Shown: positions 15,990 through 26,734, counted from the stretch's first letter. The stretch is DNA of 64,000 nucleotides from Massilia sp. YIM B02769 (GCF_030411995.1 NZ_JASNRC010000012.1:62001-126000), one strand, 5' to 3'. Program-made: numbers and translations. Notes: a model not told the origin generated them from the letters alone.

Positions 15990-17390
15990 TCAGGCGGCCT
16001 GCTCTTCGCCGTCCAGATTGGTTTCCGCGTCACTGTTAAACACGGCCATGTTGCTGGCGCCGAGGGCGCGCGCGGTCAGGGTGCCGGCGGTGATCGAGCC
16101 GCTCACGTTGAGGGCGGTGCGGCCCATGTCGATCAGCGGTTCGATCGAAATCAGCAGGCCCGCCAGCGCCACCGGCAAGTCCAGCGCCGACAGCACGATC
16201 AGGGCGGCAAAGGTGGCGCCGCCACCCACGCCGGCCACGCCGATCGAGCCGAACACGACGATGGCCACCAGCGGCAGCAGGAAGCCGATGTTCCACGGGT
16301 CGATGCCGACCGTGGGCGCGATCATCACCGCCAGCATGGCCGGATAAATGCCGGCGCAGCCGTTCTGGCCGATGGTGGCGCCGAAGGAAGCGGCGAAGTT
16401 GGCGATGCCCTCTGGCACACCGAGACGGCGCGTCTGGGTCGCCACGTTCATCGGAATCGCGCCGGCGCTGGTACGCGAGGTAAACGCGAACACCAGCACG
16501 GGCAGGATCTTCTTCACGTAGCGCAGCGGGTTGTAGCCCGCCAGGCCAACCAGCAGCAAATGCACGCCGAACATCAGGAACAGCGCGCTGTACGAGGCCA
16601 GCACGAAGTTCAGCAGATTCAGGATGTCCTGCAGGCTGGAGCCGGCCACCACCTTGGTCATCAGGGCGAACACGCCGAACGGGGTCAGGCGCAGCACCAG
16701 GGTCACCATGCGCATCACGATTGTGTGGGCGACGTGCACAAAGTGGCTGAACGAAGCGAATTCGGTCGGCTTCTTGGCCGCGATGCCGGTGGCGGCAATG
16801 CCGATGAAGACCGAGAACAGGACCACGGCGATGGTCGAGGTCTTGCGCGCGCCGGTCATGTCGAGGAAGGGATTGGCCGGGATGAACGACAGGATCATCG
16901 AGGGCAGCGAGATTTCCTTGGCCGTCGAGAGCGAACCCTGCAGGTATTCGCCGCGCGCCACTTCGGCCGCCGAGGCGGTCAGGCCCACCGCCGACAGGCC
17001 GAACACCTTGGCCATGGCGATGCCGATCAGGGCCGCCACGGCGGTGGTGGCGATCAGGATGCCGATGGTGAGCGCGCTGATCTTGCCGAGCGAGGCGGCG
17101 TCGCGCAACTTCAGGATGGCCCCGATGATCGAGACCATGATCAGCGGAATCACGATCATTTGCAGCAGTTTCACATAGCCGCTGCCGACCACGTCGAGCC
17201 AGGCATTCGTGCCCGCCACTTCGGCCGAGGCGGCGCCGTAGATGGCTTGCAGGGCGGCGCCCAGCACCACACCCAGGCCCAGGCCGGTGAACACGCGCCG
17301 TGTGAACGACTGGTGGCTCGCCTGCATGCGGTACAGCAGGACGCAGACGGCAAGGGCGACGGCCAGGTTGAGAAGGATGGGAAGGGTCAT
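15990..17390 (-). CDS. tcyP: L-cystine uptake transporter, TcyP/YdjN type (DAACS family)
   Basis: The 466-residue sodium- or proton-coupled symporter of the dicarboxylate/amino acid:cation family has about eight to nine membrane helices and two re-entrant loops. The block AFTSRTSAGAIPMNVATQTRRLGVPEGIANFAASFGATIGQNGC, with the SSAGTIP-like hairpin, agrees with E. coli YdjN and B. subtilis TcyP rather than DctA/GltP. The start at 17390 has AAGAGG upstream; 30 further codons upstream are not membrane-like. The gene is monocistronic and divergent from the chemoreceptor. Cystine specificity is inferred from family resemblance. Confidence 0.85.
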   Translation of the reverse strand: MTLPILLNLAVALAVCVLLYRMQASHQSFTRRVFTGLGLGVVLGAALQAIYGAASAEVAGTNAWLDVVGSGYVKLLQMIVIPLIMVSIIGAILKLRDAASLGKISALTIGILIATTAVAALIGIAMAKVFGLSAVGLTASAAEVARGEYLQGSLSTAKEISLPSMILSFIPANPFLDMTGARKTSTIAVVLFSVFIGIAATGIAAKKPTEFASFSHFVHVAHTIVMRMVTLVLRLTPFGVFALMTKVVAGSSLQDILNLLNFVLASYSALFLMFGVHLLLVGLAGYNPLRYVKKILPVLVFAFTSRTSAGAIPMNVATQTRRLGVPEGIANFAASFGATIGQNGCAGIYPAMLAVMIAPTVGIDPWNIGFLLPLVAIVVFGSIGVAGVGGGATFAALIVLSALDLPVALAGLLISIEPLIDMGRTALNVSGSITAGTLTARALGASNMAVFNSDAETNLDGEEQAA

Positions 17391-17576
17391 GGGTGCCTCT
17401 TGTTTTGAGCAGCAATTGAATCGCAGCATTCTATAGGCAAACCGGGCGCCCCGCAGCGTGCCGGCCCGTTCACCGGTCATGCCGCTCTGTCAACGCTTGT
17501 TGTGCAAGGGCGACGATAAACCCATGAAAGCAGTAAGGTATTAGCCAGAAAGTTTCCGTATGGATTCACTTGTTCC

Positions 17577-17582
17577 TATAAT
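17577..17582 (+). promoter_or_regulatory. Possible -10 element (TATAAT) for the chemoreceptor
   Basis: A perfect TATAAT lies 63 nt before the chemoreceptor start. The best -35 candidate 18 nt upstream is TTTCCG, which is poor. No sigma28-type motif with the spacing expected for flagellar-class genes was found. Confidence 0.4.
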
Positions 17583-17645
17583 CGAGGAAGCCGGCCGGTC
17601 CCGAACCTGCTGCCGACCAACTTGTCACCCCATGCGGGCTTTTAC

Positions 17646-19340
17646 ATGTTCAAGAATCTCACCATCAAGACGCGCCTGATTGTCGTGCTCGGCTTCCTCG
17701 TCTTCGAGCTGATCGTCGGCTTTGCCATCGGCATCCTCAACCTGAGCAAGGCCAACGGCACGCTCGAGCAGATGTACAGCGACCGCCTGCTGGCGCTGGC
17801 CGAGCTCGACGAAGTCGGGCGCCTGATGACGCTGAACCAGCTCAACCTGGCCAAGGCCAGCCTGCCGAACGCCCAGAACACCGACGCGACGATGGACCTG
17901 GTCGAAGCGAACGCCAAGCGCGTGGCGGCCCGCTGGTCCGAATACGCGGCCACGGAAATGGACCCGGCGGAGAAAGTGCTGGCCGACCGCTATGTCGTCG
18001 AGCGCAAGACCTTCGTCGAGCAGGGCCTGAACCCGGCGATCGCGGCGATTCGCGCGCATGACGCCGCACGCGCCGCCGAGATCGTGAACGGCGACATGGC
18101 GCGCCTGTTCACGCCGATGAACAAGACCATCACCGAGCTGGTGGAAGCGCAGCAGACCGCGGCCAAGGACGACTACGCCCGCTCGCAGGAAATCTACCAG
18201 CTGGTGCTGGCGGTCTGCGTGGCCGGCCTGGCCTTTGGCGTGATCGTCGCGGTCGTGCTCGGCTGGACCCTGGTGCGCGCCATCGTCGGCCCGCTGCAGA
18301 TGGCCGTGAAGATCGCCGGCGGCGTGGCCCAGGGCGACCTGACACAGAAGATCGAGGTACGTTCGAACGACGAAACCGGCCGCCTGATGGCCGCGCTGAA
18401 GGACATGAACGATTCCCTGGTCGAGATCGTGACGCGCGTGCGCGCCGGCACCGATACCATTTCCACGGCATCGAGCGAAATCGCCGACGGCAACCTCGAC
18501 CTGTCGTCGCGCACCGAGCAGCAGGCCGGCTCGCTGGAGGAAACCGCATCCTCGATGGAAGAACTGACCTCGACCGTGAAGCAGAACGCCGACAATGCAC
18601 GCCAGGCCAACATGCTGGCCGGCTCGGCCTCGGACGTGGCGGGCAAGGGCGGTGTGGTGGTGGCGCAGGTGGTCGAGACCATGGGCGCGATCAACACCTC
18701 GGCCGGCAAGATCGTCGAGATCATTTCCGTCATCGACGGCATTGCCTTCCAGACGAATATCCTGGCGCTGAACGCCGCGGTCGAAGCGGCCCGTGCCGGC
18801 GAGCAGGGCCGCGGCTTCGCGGTCGTCGCCGGCGAAGTGCGCAGCCTGGCCCAGCGCAGCGCCGCCGCCGCCAAGGAAATCAAGCTCCTGATCGACGACT
18901 CGGTCGACAAGGTGCACCACGGCGCGGCCCTGGTCGACCAGGCCGGCGCGACGATGAACGAGATCGTGCAGAGCGTCGGCCGCGTGACCGACATCATGGC
19001 CGAGATCACCGCCGCCAGCCAGGAACAGACCGCCGGCATCGAGGGGGTGAACGCGGCGATCGCCCAGATGGACCAGACCACCCAGCAGAACGCGGCGCTG
19101 GTCGAGCAGGCCTCGGCGGCGGCCCAGTCGCTGCAGCAGGAAGCCTCGACCCTGGCACGCACCGTGGGCGCCTTCCGTATCGAAGAACGCGCCGTGCGCG
19201 CCGCCGCTCCGGCCGCCAAGCCCGCGCCACGCGCCCAGCTGGCGAAACCGGCAGCCGCCAAGCCTGCCGCCCCGGTGAAAGCCGCGGCCGCACCGTCGAA
19301 AACCCCGGTCACGGCCGGAGACGGCTGGGAAGAGTTCTAA
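17646..19340 (+). CDS. Methyl-accepting chemotaxis protein with C-terminal WEEF tether
   Basis: The 564-residue chemoreceptor has TM1 (about 8-30), a four-helix-bundle periplasmic sensor (about 31-185), TM2 (about 186-210), HAMP (210-262) and a cytoplasmic signalling domain. The hairpin tip [39 protein letters not shown] contains the conserved CheA/CheW contact region. A Pro/Ala/Lys-rich linker of about 40 residues leads to the final GDGWEEF, fitting the xWxxF pentapeptide that docks CheR and CheB. The ligand is unknown. The start at 17646 ([11 protein letters not shown]) is preferred over an in-frame codon 8 residues upstream because the signal-anchor starts there. No other che gene is near. 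Confidence 0.93.
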   Translation: MFKNLTIKTRLIVVLGFLVFELIVGFAIGILNLSKANGTLEQMYSDRLLALAELDEVGRLMTLNQLNLAKASLPNAQNTDATMDLVEANAKRVAARWSEYAATEMDPAEKVLADRYVVERKTFVEQGLNPAIAAIRAHDAARAAEIVNGDMARLFTPMNKTITELVEAQQTAAKDDYARSQEIYQLVLAVCVAGLAFGVIVAVVLGWTLVRAIVGPLQMAVKIAGGVAQGDLTQKIEVRSNDETGRLMAALKDMNDSLVEIVTRVRAGTDTISTASSEIADGNLDLSSRTEQQAGSLEETASSMEELTSTVKQNADNARQANMLAGSASDVAGKGGVVVAQVVETMGAINTSAGKIVEIISVIDGIAFQTNILALNAAVEAARAGEQGRGFAVVAGEVRSLAQRSAAAAKEIKLLIDDSVDKVHHGAALVDQAGATMNEIVQSVGRVTDIMAEITAASQEQTAGIEGVNAAIAQMDQTTQQNAALVEQASAAAQSLQQEASTLARTVGAFRIEERAVRAAAPAAKPAPRAQLAKPAAAKPAAPVKAAAAPSKTPVTAGDGWEEF

Positions 19341-19375
19341 AGCAGCGGACACGCTCGTGTCTGAAGCCGCGATAC

Positions 19376-19426
19376 GTAGGGTGGGGTTATAAGGCCGGGG
19401 GCCTTATAACCGAAGTGCCCACGCGG
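19376..19426. repeat. REP-like palindrome, GTAGGGTGG ... CCCACGCGG, variable core
   Basis: The edges match the family, and the core is the palindrome GGTTATAAGGC / GCCTTATAACC, unlike any other copy. It lies in the 315-bp gap between the chemoreceptor and the PEP-CTERM gene. Apart from this element and the terminator at 19505, I see no gene in that gap. Confidence 0.65.
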
Positions 19427-19504
19427 AACTGTGAACATTGTTGGCCGCACAAACGATATGTGTTAACGCCAGCAGCACTGCGAACCCAGGCACACATGCA
19501 TTTC

Positions 19505-19535
19505 AAAAAGGCGACACCCCATGTCGCCTTTTTCT
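19505..19535. terminator. Bidirectional intrinsic terminator
   Basis: An AAAAAGGCGAC / GTCGCCTTTTT stem with an 8-nt loop has an A-run on the left and T-run on the right. It ends the chemoreceptor transcript about 165 nt after its stop codon and isolates the PEP-CTERM gene. Confidence 0.88.
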
Positions 19536-19655
19536 TTACCGCAAACAAATTCTTTGAGAAAAATCGATCTCCACTACGGCTGCGTTTACGCAAACCGGCA
19601 GTAAGCGCGGCAGTTACGCTGACTGCACAGACCGATTTCTTTCATGGAGAACGTC

Positions 19656-20732
19656 ATGCGCCCCCCGTTCCTGGCACGCCGTTTCGTTGCTTTCGCCGCC
19701 AGTCTGCTGCTGGCCATGCCCCTGCTGTGCACCGCAGCCCCCCAATACACCGTCACGGTCCTCGCCGGCCCCGGCAGCCAGGCCTGGGACATCAACCTCT
19801 CCGGCCAGGTCGTCGGCGCCAACGGCAGCAACGCCTGGCTGCACGACGGCAATGCCTACATCGACCTCGGCAGCGGCCTAGCGTTTGGCATCAACGACTC
19901 CGGCCAGATCGCGGGGCATTCGGGCAGCAACGGCTTCTTCTACAGCGGCGGCGTGATGACCACGATCACCGGCTGGGGCTTCACCACCGCCCGCGGCCTG
20001 AACAACGACGGCGTCGTGGTCGGCATGGCCGAATTCGAGGATGCCGAAAACGGCTTCGTGCGCCACGCCATCAGCTGGCAAAACGGCGTCACCACCGACC
20101 TCGGCACCGTGTACGGCTTCCAGAGCCGCGCCTATGGCGTCAACAGCCAGGGCCACGTGGTCGGCGGCAGCGACATCGGCGGCGCACCGAACTACCCGCT
20201 CACGCCCTTCCTGTACCGCGACGGCAGCATGACCGAGATCGCCCAGTTCCCGGGACCGTGGAGCGAGGCGACGGCCATCAACGACCACGACCAGATCGTC
20301 GGCTTCGGCAACCTCATGCCGAACGGCCCCGAACTGTATCCGCGCACCGCCTTCATGTGGGACAACGGCGTGCTCACCGATATCGGTGCGCTGAGCGGCG
20401 GCGCCACCAGTTTTGCCTTCGGGATCAATAATGCGAGCCAGGTGGTCGGCTGGTTCGGCGACTATGGCAATCCGCACGCCTTCCTGTTCGACGCCGGCAG
20501 CTTCCTCGACGTGAACGACCTGATCGACCCGGCCTCCGGCTGGGTGATTTCCGAAGCAAATGCCATCAACGACCTGGGCCAGATCGCCGGCACCGCCTGC
20601 CGCGACGGCAGCTGTTATGCAGTACGGTTGGACCTGGTGCCTGCCGTGCCCGAGCCGGCTACCTGGGGCATGTTGCTGGCCGGCTGCACCCTGGTCGGCT
20701 GGCGCCGTCGCAGCAGGGGAGCCCGGCGTTAA
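19656..20732 (+). CDS. PEP-CTERM sorted exported protein with HAF repeats
   Basis: The 358-residue protein has a signal peptide (MRPPFLARRFVAFAASLLLAM to about residue 30), several HAF-type repeats and a C-terminal PEP-CTERM tail. The repeats have the pattern DINxxGQVVGxxG...AFLxDxG and recur every 40-50 residues (for example AFGINDSGQIAGHSG, GINNASQVVGWFG). The tail has VPEPATWGMLLAGCTLVGW followed by RRRSRGARR. PEP-CTERM is cleaved by exosortase (EpsH/XrtA), usually in exopolysaccharide-producing Gram-negatives. Exosortase is not in this window. GGAG six nt before the ATG at 19656 favours that start over the ATG at 19644. The HAF repeats suggest an extracellular beta-propeller-like fold. 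Confidence 0.9.
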   Translation: MRPPFLARRFVAFAASLLLAMPLLCTAAPQYTVTVLAGPGSQAWDINLSGQVVGANGSNAWLHDGNAYIDLGSGLAFGINDSGQIAGHSGSNGFFYSGGVMTTITGWGFTTARGLNNDGVVVGMAEFEDAENGFVRHAISWQNGVTTDLGTVYGFQSRAYGVNSQGHVVGGSDIGGAPNYPLTPFLYRDGSMTEIAQFPGPWSEATAINDHDQIVGFGNLMPNGPELYPRTAFMWDNGVLTDIGALSGGATSFAFGINNASQVVGWFGDYGNPHAFLFDAGSFLDVNDLIDPASGWVISEANAINDLGQIAGTACRDGSCYAVRLDLVPAVPEPATWGMLLAGCTLVGWRRRSRGARR

Positions 20733-20836
20733 TCCGTTGACACTTTCATACCTTTTTGCAACACTCGGGTGACTGTTGAGTCAGGGCACGCATGGTGCGC
20801 GCCGTCGGCCGGCAGCCATTACCAGTCGGAGAACCG

Positions 20837-23800
20837 ATGCGCGCTTTGCCCGGAGTGTTGTTGCTGATGGCTTTCTCGTTCTGCGCCCAGGCGGCGCAGG
20901 CGCCGGTTTCGGCGTCGGCTGCTGCGCCGGCGCAGCAGCCGACGCAAGGACCGTCCCAGGCGCAGGCACACGCCGCAACCGGCGCGCCGGCCACGGCCAC
21001 GGCCAAGGTCCCGGCCACGGCCCCGGTGCAGACCGTCGTCGAATCCTTCTCGCCGGAAGGGCAGGTGCGCAAGGTCAGGCAGGTCAATGCGCGCTTCAGC
21101 CAGCCGATGGTGGCCTTTGGCGACCCGCGCGGCGCCGATCCCTTCGCCATCGACTGCATGGCGGAAGGCAAGGGCCGCTGGATCGACGGCAGCACCTGGA
21201 GCTACGACTTCGACGCCGATTTGCCGGGCGCCGTTGCCTGCCGCTTCACGCTGCACGAGAACAGCCGCGATCTCGCCGGCCGGCCGCTGGGTGGGCAGCG
21301 CGTCTTCAGCTTCAGCACCGGCGGTCCGGCCGTATCCCGCACCCAGCCCTACGAGGGGTCAGGCAGCGTCGACGAAAACCAGGTCTTCCTGCTGGCCCTC
21401 GACGCCCAGGTGGCGCGGGGCAGCGTCGAGCGCCATGCCTGGTGCCGCGCCGACGGCATCAACGAGAAAATCCCGGTGCGCGTGCTGGAAGGCGAGGAAC
21501 GCGAACGTATCCGCGCCGTGCAGCGCGGTTTCATCGACGGCCACATCGGCCGCTGGTTCAAGGCGCGCAAGCTGCCCTGGAGCGACAAGAAGCCGCTGGC
21601 AGGCGACCTGCCGCTGGCCGTGCTGCAGTGCCGCCGCACGCTGCCGGCCGACAAGAAAATCGCGATCATGTGGGGCAAGGGCATGGCGGCGCCGAACGGT
21701 ATCGCCACCACCGAGGACCAGCAGCTCGACTTCGAAACCCGCCCCGACTTCACCATGAGCATGGGCTGCGACCGGGTCAATGCGCGCGCCGGCTGCGTGC
21801 CTTTCCTGCCGGTGCGCGTCGGCTTCAGCGCGCCGGTGCCGCTGAAGGATGCCCAGGCCATCGCCCTCGAAGGCCCGGGCGGCAAGCGCTTCCCCGCCAA
21901 GTTCGACGGGGAGGATCGCGGGTTCGTCAGCGCCATCTCGTTTGCCGGCCCGTTCCCGGAACGCGCCGACCTGCGCCTGCTGCTGCCGCCCGACCTGAAG
22001 GACGACGCCGGCCGCCGCCTGGTGCTGCGCGCGAAGAACAAGCTGGTGCTGCGCACCGACCGCCAGCCGCCGCTGGTGAAGTTCGCCGCGCCCTTCGGCA
22101 TCATCGAAGCGAAGGGCGACCGCATGCTGCCGGTCACGGTACGCAATGTCGAACCCGCGCTCGCCACGGCCGTGCGCAGCAGCGGCGCCAGTGTACGCGT
22201 GAGCCAGGAAGCGGACATCATCGCCTGGATGCGGCGCCTGAACGGTTCGCCGGCCGCTGACTGGGAACCGCGCGAGCAGTATGGCAGCAGCCTGGAGCGG
22301 TCCGTGCTGGGCAAGACTGCCAGCGGCAGCATCGAGCGCTTCGCCCTGCCCAAGCCGAACGGCCGCCGCGCCTTCGAGGTCATCGGCATCCCGCTGCGCA
22401 AGCCCGGCTTCCATATCGTCGAACTCAGCAGCCCGCAGCTGGGTGCGGCCATCAACGACAAGGGCAAGACGGCCTACGTGCATACCGGCGCCCTGGTCAC
22501 CAACATGGCGGCCCACTTCAAGCACGGCGCGGCCTCGTCGCTGGTCTGGGTGACTTCGCTCGACAAGGGCCGTCCGGTACCGGGCGCCGAGGTCGCCGTG
22601 CGCGACTGCGCCGGTAAGCCGCTCTGGAACGGCACGGCCGACGCCAACGGTGTCGCCCGCATCCGCCAGGAACTGCGCGCCGCGCAATGCAAGGGCGGCG
22701 GCGGCTTTTTTGTGAGCGCACGCAGCGGCGACGACTTCACCTTCACCCTGTCGGACTGGCAGCGCGGCATCGAGTCATGGCGCTTCAACTTCTCCACCGC
22801 CAGCGTCGACGCCGACAGCCGCCTGGTCGCCACCGTGTTCGACCGCACCCTGCTGCGCGCCGGCGAAACCGTGCACATGAAACATTTCCTGCGCCGCCGC
22901 GTGGCGGCGGGCTTCGCACTGGTGCGCCCCGGCGACAAGGCGCCAACCGGGGAGAGCGAATGGTCGGGCGAGGACGCCGCCGAGGAAGGCGCCGGGGAGG
23001 CTGCGAAGGACACGGGGCCGCTGCCCGCCAGGGCCTGGCTGGTGCACAGCGGCAGCGGCGAGAAGGTCAGCTTCCCGCTGCGCTGGTCGGCAGGCGCCGC
23101 GCATGGCGAATGGAAGATCCCTCAAGAGGCCAAGCTCGGCCAGTACCAGGTCGTGATCGGCGGCCAGGTGGCGGGCGAGTTCCGGGTCGAGCAGTTCCGC
23201 GTGCCGACCATGAAGGCGATCCTGAAAGGGCCAAGCGAGCCGGTCGTGGCCGCGCGCGGCGTGCACATCGACGCCCAGGTGAATTACCTGAACGGCGGCC
23301 CCGCCTCGCGCGCGCCGGTCAAGCTGCGTACCGTAATCGAGGGCGGCAGCGCATCGGTCAAGGACTTCCCGGGCTTCACGTTCGCCGCCGGCGACGTCAA
23401 GGAAGGCGTCGAACGCGAGGGAAGCGGCTACGGCGGAGACGACTATGAAGCGGAAGAGGAGGGCGGGGCCGAGGAGGAAGGCGACGCCGCCCACGGCGCG
23501 GCCAGCGGCACCACGGGTGCGCACACCCAGAGCGCCACGCTCGACCGTAACGGCGGCGCCCGCATCGCGGTACGCGACCTCCCGCCGATCGACGGTCCGA
23601 GCACCCTTGTGGCCGAGCTGAGCTACCAGGACGCGAACGGCGAAACCCTGACCACGTCGACCCGGGTCGCGCTGCTGGCGTCGGAACTGACGGTCGGCAT
23701 CAAGCCCGGCAACTGGCTGAACAATCAACCGGTCAAGCTGCAGGTCGCCGTCGTCGATGCGCACGGCAAGCCGGTGGCCGGCAGGCAGGTCGAGGTCGAC

Positions 23801-26734
23801 GCCTTCGAGCGCGTCAGCTACGCGCACCGGCGGCGCCTGGTGGGCGGCTTCTACGCCTACGAGAACAGCAGCGAGGTCAAGCGCATCGGCCTGGTCTGCA
23901 GCGCCACGACGGGCGCCGACGGCCTGGTGGCCTGCGCAATGCCGGCGCGGGTGCAAGGCAACCTGATCCTGCGTGCGCGCACGGCTGACCTCGACGGCAA
24001 GGTCCTGGCCACCCACACCGACGTCTGGGCCGGCGAGCGCGAGGACAACTGGTTCGAGGCCTCCGACAACGACCGAATCGATTTGCTGCCGGTCAAGCCG
24101 CGCTTCGAGCCGGGCGAGGAAGCGCGCTTCCAGGTGCGTGCCCCGTTCCGCTCTGCCACCGTGCTGGTGACGGTGGAACGCGAGGGCATCCTCGAGACCT
24201 ATGTGCGGCGTTTCTCCGCGAAGAACCCGGTCATCTCGGTGCCTATCAAGGGCAGCTACGCGCCGAATGTCTACGTCTCGGCAATGCTTGTGCGCGGGCG
24301 CGTGGCCGGCGTGCAGCCGACCGCGCTGGTCGACCTCGGCAAGCCCGCCTACAAGCTCGGCATGGCCGACATCCAGGTCGGCTGGGCCGCGCACGAACTG
24401 AAGGTGCAGGTCGCCGCCGACAAGGAAGTCTATAAAGTGCGCGAGCGCGCCCAGGTCCGCGTGAAGGTCACGCGCGCCGACGGCAAGGCGCCGCCGGCCG
24501 GGGCCGAGGTGGCGCTCGCCGCGGTCGACATCGGCCTGCTCGAACTGATGCCGAACGAGAGCTGGAAGCTGCTCGAAGCCATGATGCGCGAACGCAGCCT
24601 GCAGGTGCAGACCTCGACCGCGCAGATGCAGGTGGTCGGCAAGCGCCACTTCGGCCGCAAGGCGGTGGCGCATGGCGGCGGCGGCGGGCGCGGCGCCAGC
24701 CGCGAGCTGTTCGAGACCCTGCTGCTGTGGCAGGGCAAGGTGAAGCTCGACGCGAAGGGCGAGGCCAGGCTGCCGGTACCGCTCAACGATTCGCTGACGA
24801 GCTTCCGCATCGTCGCCGTGGCGAACGCCGGCACCGGCATGTTCGGCACCGGCTCCACGGACATTCGCAGCACCCAGGACCTGATGCTGATGTCGGGCCT
24901 GCCGCCGCTGGTGCGCGAGGGCGACCGGCTGCGCGCCGGCTTCACGCTCAGGAACGCGTCCGAGCGCAGCCTGCAGGTGGGGCTGACTGCGAGCGTCAGC
25001 GCCGACGGCGCTGCCGCCAGGGCCCAGGCGCCGCAGAACGTGACCCTGGAACCGGGCGAGTCGCGCGAAGTCGGCTGGGACTACGCCGTGCCGCAGGCGC
25101 AGGCCCTGCGCTGGCAGGTCGACGCCCGCACCGAGGGCTTCAGCGACAGCATCCGTATCGAACAGAAGGTGACCGCCGCGGTGCCGGTGCGCACCCTGCA
25201 GGCCACCTTGCTCCAGCTCGACGCGCCGAAGACCATCCCGGTGGCACGTCCGCAGGACGCCTTGCGCGGCTATGGCGGCGTGCGCACTACCTTCACGCCG
25301 CGCCTGGCGGGCAGCATGCCGGGCGTGCGCGACTACATGGCTGCCTATCCCTACACCTGCTTCGAGCAGAACACCTCGCGCGCCGTGGCCCTGCGCGACG
25401 ATAAAATGTGGAGCAATCTCGCCGCCACGCTGCCGGCCCACCTCGATGGCGACGGCCTGCTCAAGTATTTCGCCAACATGCAGCAGGGCAGCGACAGCCT
25501 GACCGCCTACGTGCTGTCGGTCACGCACGAAGCCGGCTACGAGATCGAACCCGAGCAGCGCGAACGCATGGAAGCGGGCCTGGTCGCATTCGTCCAGGGC
25601 GCGATCACGCGCGGCTATTCGGTGCGCAGCGGCGACCTCGGGGTGCGCAAGCTGGCTGCCCTGGAAGCGCTGTCGCGCACCCGGGAAGTGCGCGACGAGT
25701 GGCTGCAATCGATCCGCATCGAGCCCAATTTGTGGCCGACCTCGGCGGTGCTCGACTGGTACCTGGTGCTGCAGCGTTCGTCCGGTCTGGCCGAGCGCAA
25801 TACCCGCCTGACCCAGGCCGAGCGCATCCTGCGCGCGCGCCTGACCCTGGCCGGCACCACCATGGGCTTTTCCACCGAGGCCAGCGACGACTGGTGGTGG
25901 CTGATGGCCTCGCCGGACGTGAACGCCAACCGCCTGCTGCTGGCGATGCTCGACAATCCATCCTGGCAAACCGACATGGGCCGCCTCGCGCGCGGCGCCC
26001 TCGGCCGCCAGCAGCGCGGCCGCTGGAACACCACGCTGGCGAATGCCTGGGGCGTGCTGGCGATGGAAAAATTCTCGGATAAATTCGAGGCGGCGCCGGT
26101 GACGGGCAAGAGCAGCGCGACACTGGCCGGGGCAGGCAACGCTGCGGATGGCGCCAAGCCCGCCACCTGGAGCGGCAACGTGCCCGGCACCGTGCTGCAA
26201 TCCTGGCCGCAGGCCGGCGGCGGCCAGCTGACCCTGCGCCATGAAGGTGGCGGCAAGCCCTGGGCCACGGTACAAAGCCTGGCCGCAGTGCCTTTGAGGG
26301 CACCCTTGAACGCCGGCTACCGCATCACGCGCAGCGTGACGCCGGTCGAGCAGGCGAAGAAGGGCGCCTGGAGCCGCGGCGACGTCTACCGCGTGACGCT
26401 GACTGTCGATGCCCAGTCCGACATGAGCTGGGTGGTGGTGGATGACCCGATCCCGGCCAGCGCCACCATCCTCGGCAGCGGCCTGGGCGGCGATTCGGTG
26501 CTGGCCGGCGGCAGCGGTGGCGGCGGCCGCGCCTGGCCGGAGTACCAGGAGCGTACCCACGGCGCCTTCCGCAGCTATTATTCGTGGGTGCCGAAAGGCC
26601 AGTTCAGCATCGAGTACACCGTGCGTCTGAACAATGCCGGCAACTTCAGCCTGCCGGCGACGCGCGTCGAGGCCATGTACAACCCCGAAACCTTCGGCGA
26701 GCTGCCGAATGCGGCGATGGCCGTGGGGCCGTGA
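20837..26734 (+). CDS. Bacterial alpha-2-macroglobulin with intact thioester motif
   Basis: The 1965-residue periplasmic protease-trapping protein of the YfhM/MagA lineage has signal peptide MRALPGVLLLMAFSFCAQA, an Ala/Pro/Gln-rich linker (about 25-75), successive macroglobulin (MG) domains and a central bait/ANA region. The thioester CFEQ sits at residues 1508-1511 within YPYTCFEQNTSR, and a C-terminal receptor-like domain follows. These proteins trap attacking proteases through the Cys-Gln thioester. Unlike E. coli YfhM no clear lipobox is present, so the protein may be soluble. It is longer than the roughly 1650-residue norm, partly from acidic insertions near residues 710-725 and 865-890. 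GGAG lies 5 nt before the ATG. It overlaps pbpC by TGATG. Confidence 0.94.
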   Translation: MRALPGVLLLMAFSFCAQAAQAPVSASAAAPAQQPTQGPSQAQAHAATGAPATATAKVPATAPVQTVVESFSPEGQVRKVRQVNARFSQPMVAFGDPRGADPFAIDCMAEGKGRWIDGSTWSYDFDADLPGAVACRFTLHENSRDLAGRPLGGQRVFSFSTGGPAVSRTQPYEGSGSVDENQVFLLALDAQVARGSVERHAWCRADGINEKIPVRVLEGEERERIRAVQRGFIDGHIGRWFKARKLPWSDKKPLAGDLPLAVLQCRRTLPADKKIAIMWGKGMAAPNGIATTEDQQLDFETRPDFTMSMGCDRVNARAGCVPFLPVRVGFSAPVPLKDAQAIALEGPGGKRFPAKFDGEDRGFVSAISFAGPFPERADLRLLLPPDLKDDAGRRLVLRAKNKLVLRTDRQPPLVKFAAPFGIIEAKGDRMLPVTVRNVEPALATAVRSSGASVRVSQEADIIAWMRRLNGSPAADWEPREQYGSSLERSVLGKTASGSIERFALPKPNGRRAFEVIGIPLRKPGFHIVELSSPQLGAAINDKGKTAYVHTGALVTNMAAHFKHGAASSLVWVTSLDKGRPVPGAEVAVRDCAGKPLWNGTADANGVARIRQELRAAQCKGGGGFFVSARSGDDFTFTLSDWQRGIESWRFNFSTASVDADSRLVATVFDRTLLRAGETVHMKHFLRRRVAAGFALVRPGDKAPTGESEWSGEDAAEEGAGEAAKDTGPLPARAWLVHSGSGEKVSFPLRWSAGAAHGEWKIPQEAKLGQYQVVIGGQVAGEFRVEQFRVPTMKAILKGPSEPVVAARGVHIDAQVNYLNGGPASRAPVKLRTVIEGGSASVKDFPGFTFAAGDVKEGVEREGSGYGGDDYEAEEEGGAEEEGDAAHGAASGTTGAHTQSATLDRNGGARIAVRDLPPIDGPSTLVAELSYQDANGETLTTSTRVALLASELTVGIKPGNWLNNQPVKLQVAVVDAHGKPVAGRQVEVDAFERVSYAHRRRLVGGFYAYENSSEVKRIGLVCSATTGADGLVACAMPARVQGNLILRARTADLDGKVLATHTDVWAGEREDNWFEASDNDRIDLLPVKPRFEPGEEARFQVRAPFRSATVLVTVEREGILETYVRRFSAKNPVISVPIKGSYAPNVYVSAMLVRGRVAGVQPTALVDLGKPAYKLGMADIQVGWAAHELKVQVAADKEVYKVRERAQVRVKVTRADGKAPPAGAEVALAAVDIGLLELMPNESWKLLEAMMRERSLQVQTSTAQMQVVGKRHFGRKAVAHGGGGGRGASRELFETLLLWQGKVKLDAKGEARLPVPLNDSLTSFRIVAVANAGTGMFGTGSTDIRSTQDLMLMSGLPPLVREGDRLRAGFTLRNASERSLQVGLTASVSADGAAARAQAPQNVTLEPGESREVGWDYAVPQAQALRWQVDARTEGFSDSIRIEQKVTAAVPVRTLQATLLQLDAPKTIPVARPQDALRGYGGVRTTFTPRLAGSMPGVRDYMAAYPYTCFEQNTSRAVALRDDKMWSNLAATLPAHLDGDGLLKYFANMQQGSDSLTAYVLSVTHEAGYEIEPEQRERMEAGLVAFVQGAITRGYSVRSGDLGVRKLAALEALSRTREVRDEWLQSIRIEPNLWPTSAVLDWYLVLQRSSGLAERNTRLTQAERILRARLTLAGTTMGFSTEASDDWWWLMASPDVNANRLLLAMLDNPSWQTDMGRLARGALGRQQRGRWNTTLANAWGVLAMEKFSDKFEAAPVTGKSSATLAGAGNAADGAKPATWSGNVPGTVLQSWPQAGGGQLTLRHEGGGKPWATVQSLAAVPLRAPLNAGYRITRSVTPVEQAKKGAWSRGDVYRVTLTVDAQSDMSWVVVDDPIPASATILGSGLGGDSVLAGGSGGGGRAWPEYQERTHGAFRSYYSWVPKGQFSIEYTVRLNNAGNFSLPATRVEAMYNPETFGELPNAAMAVGP

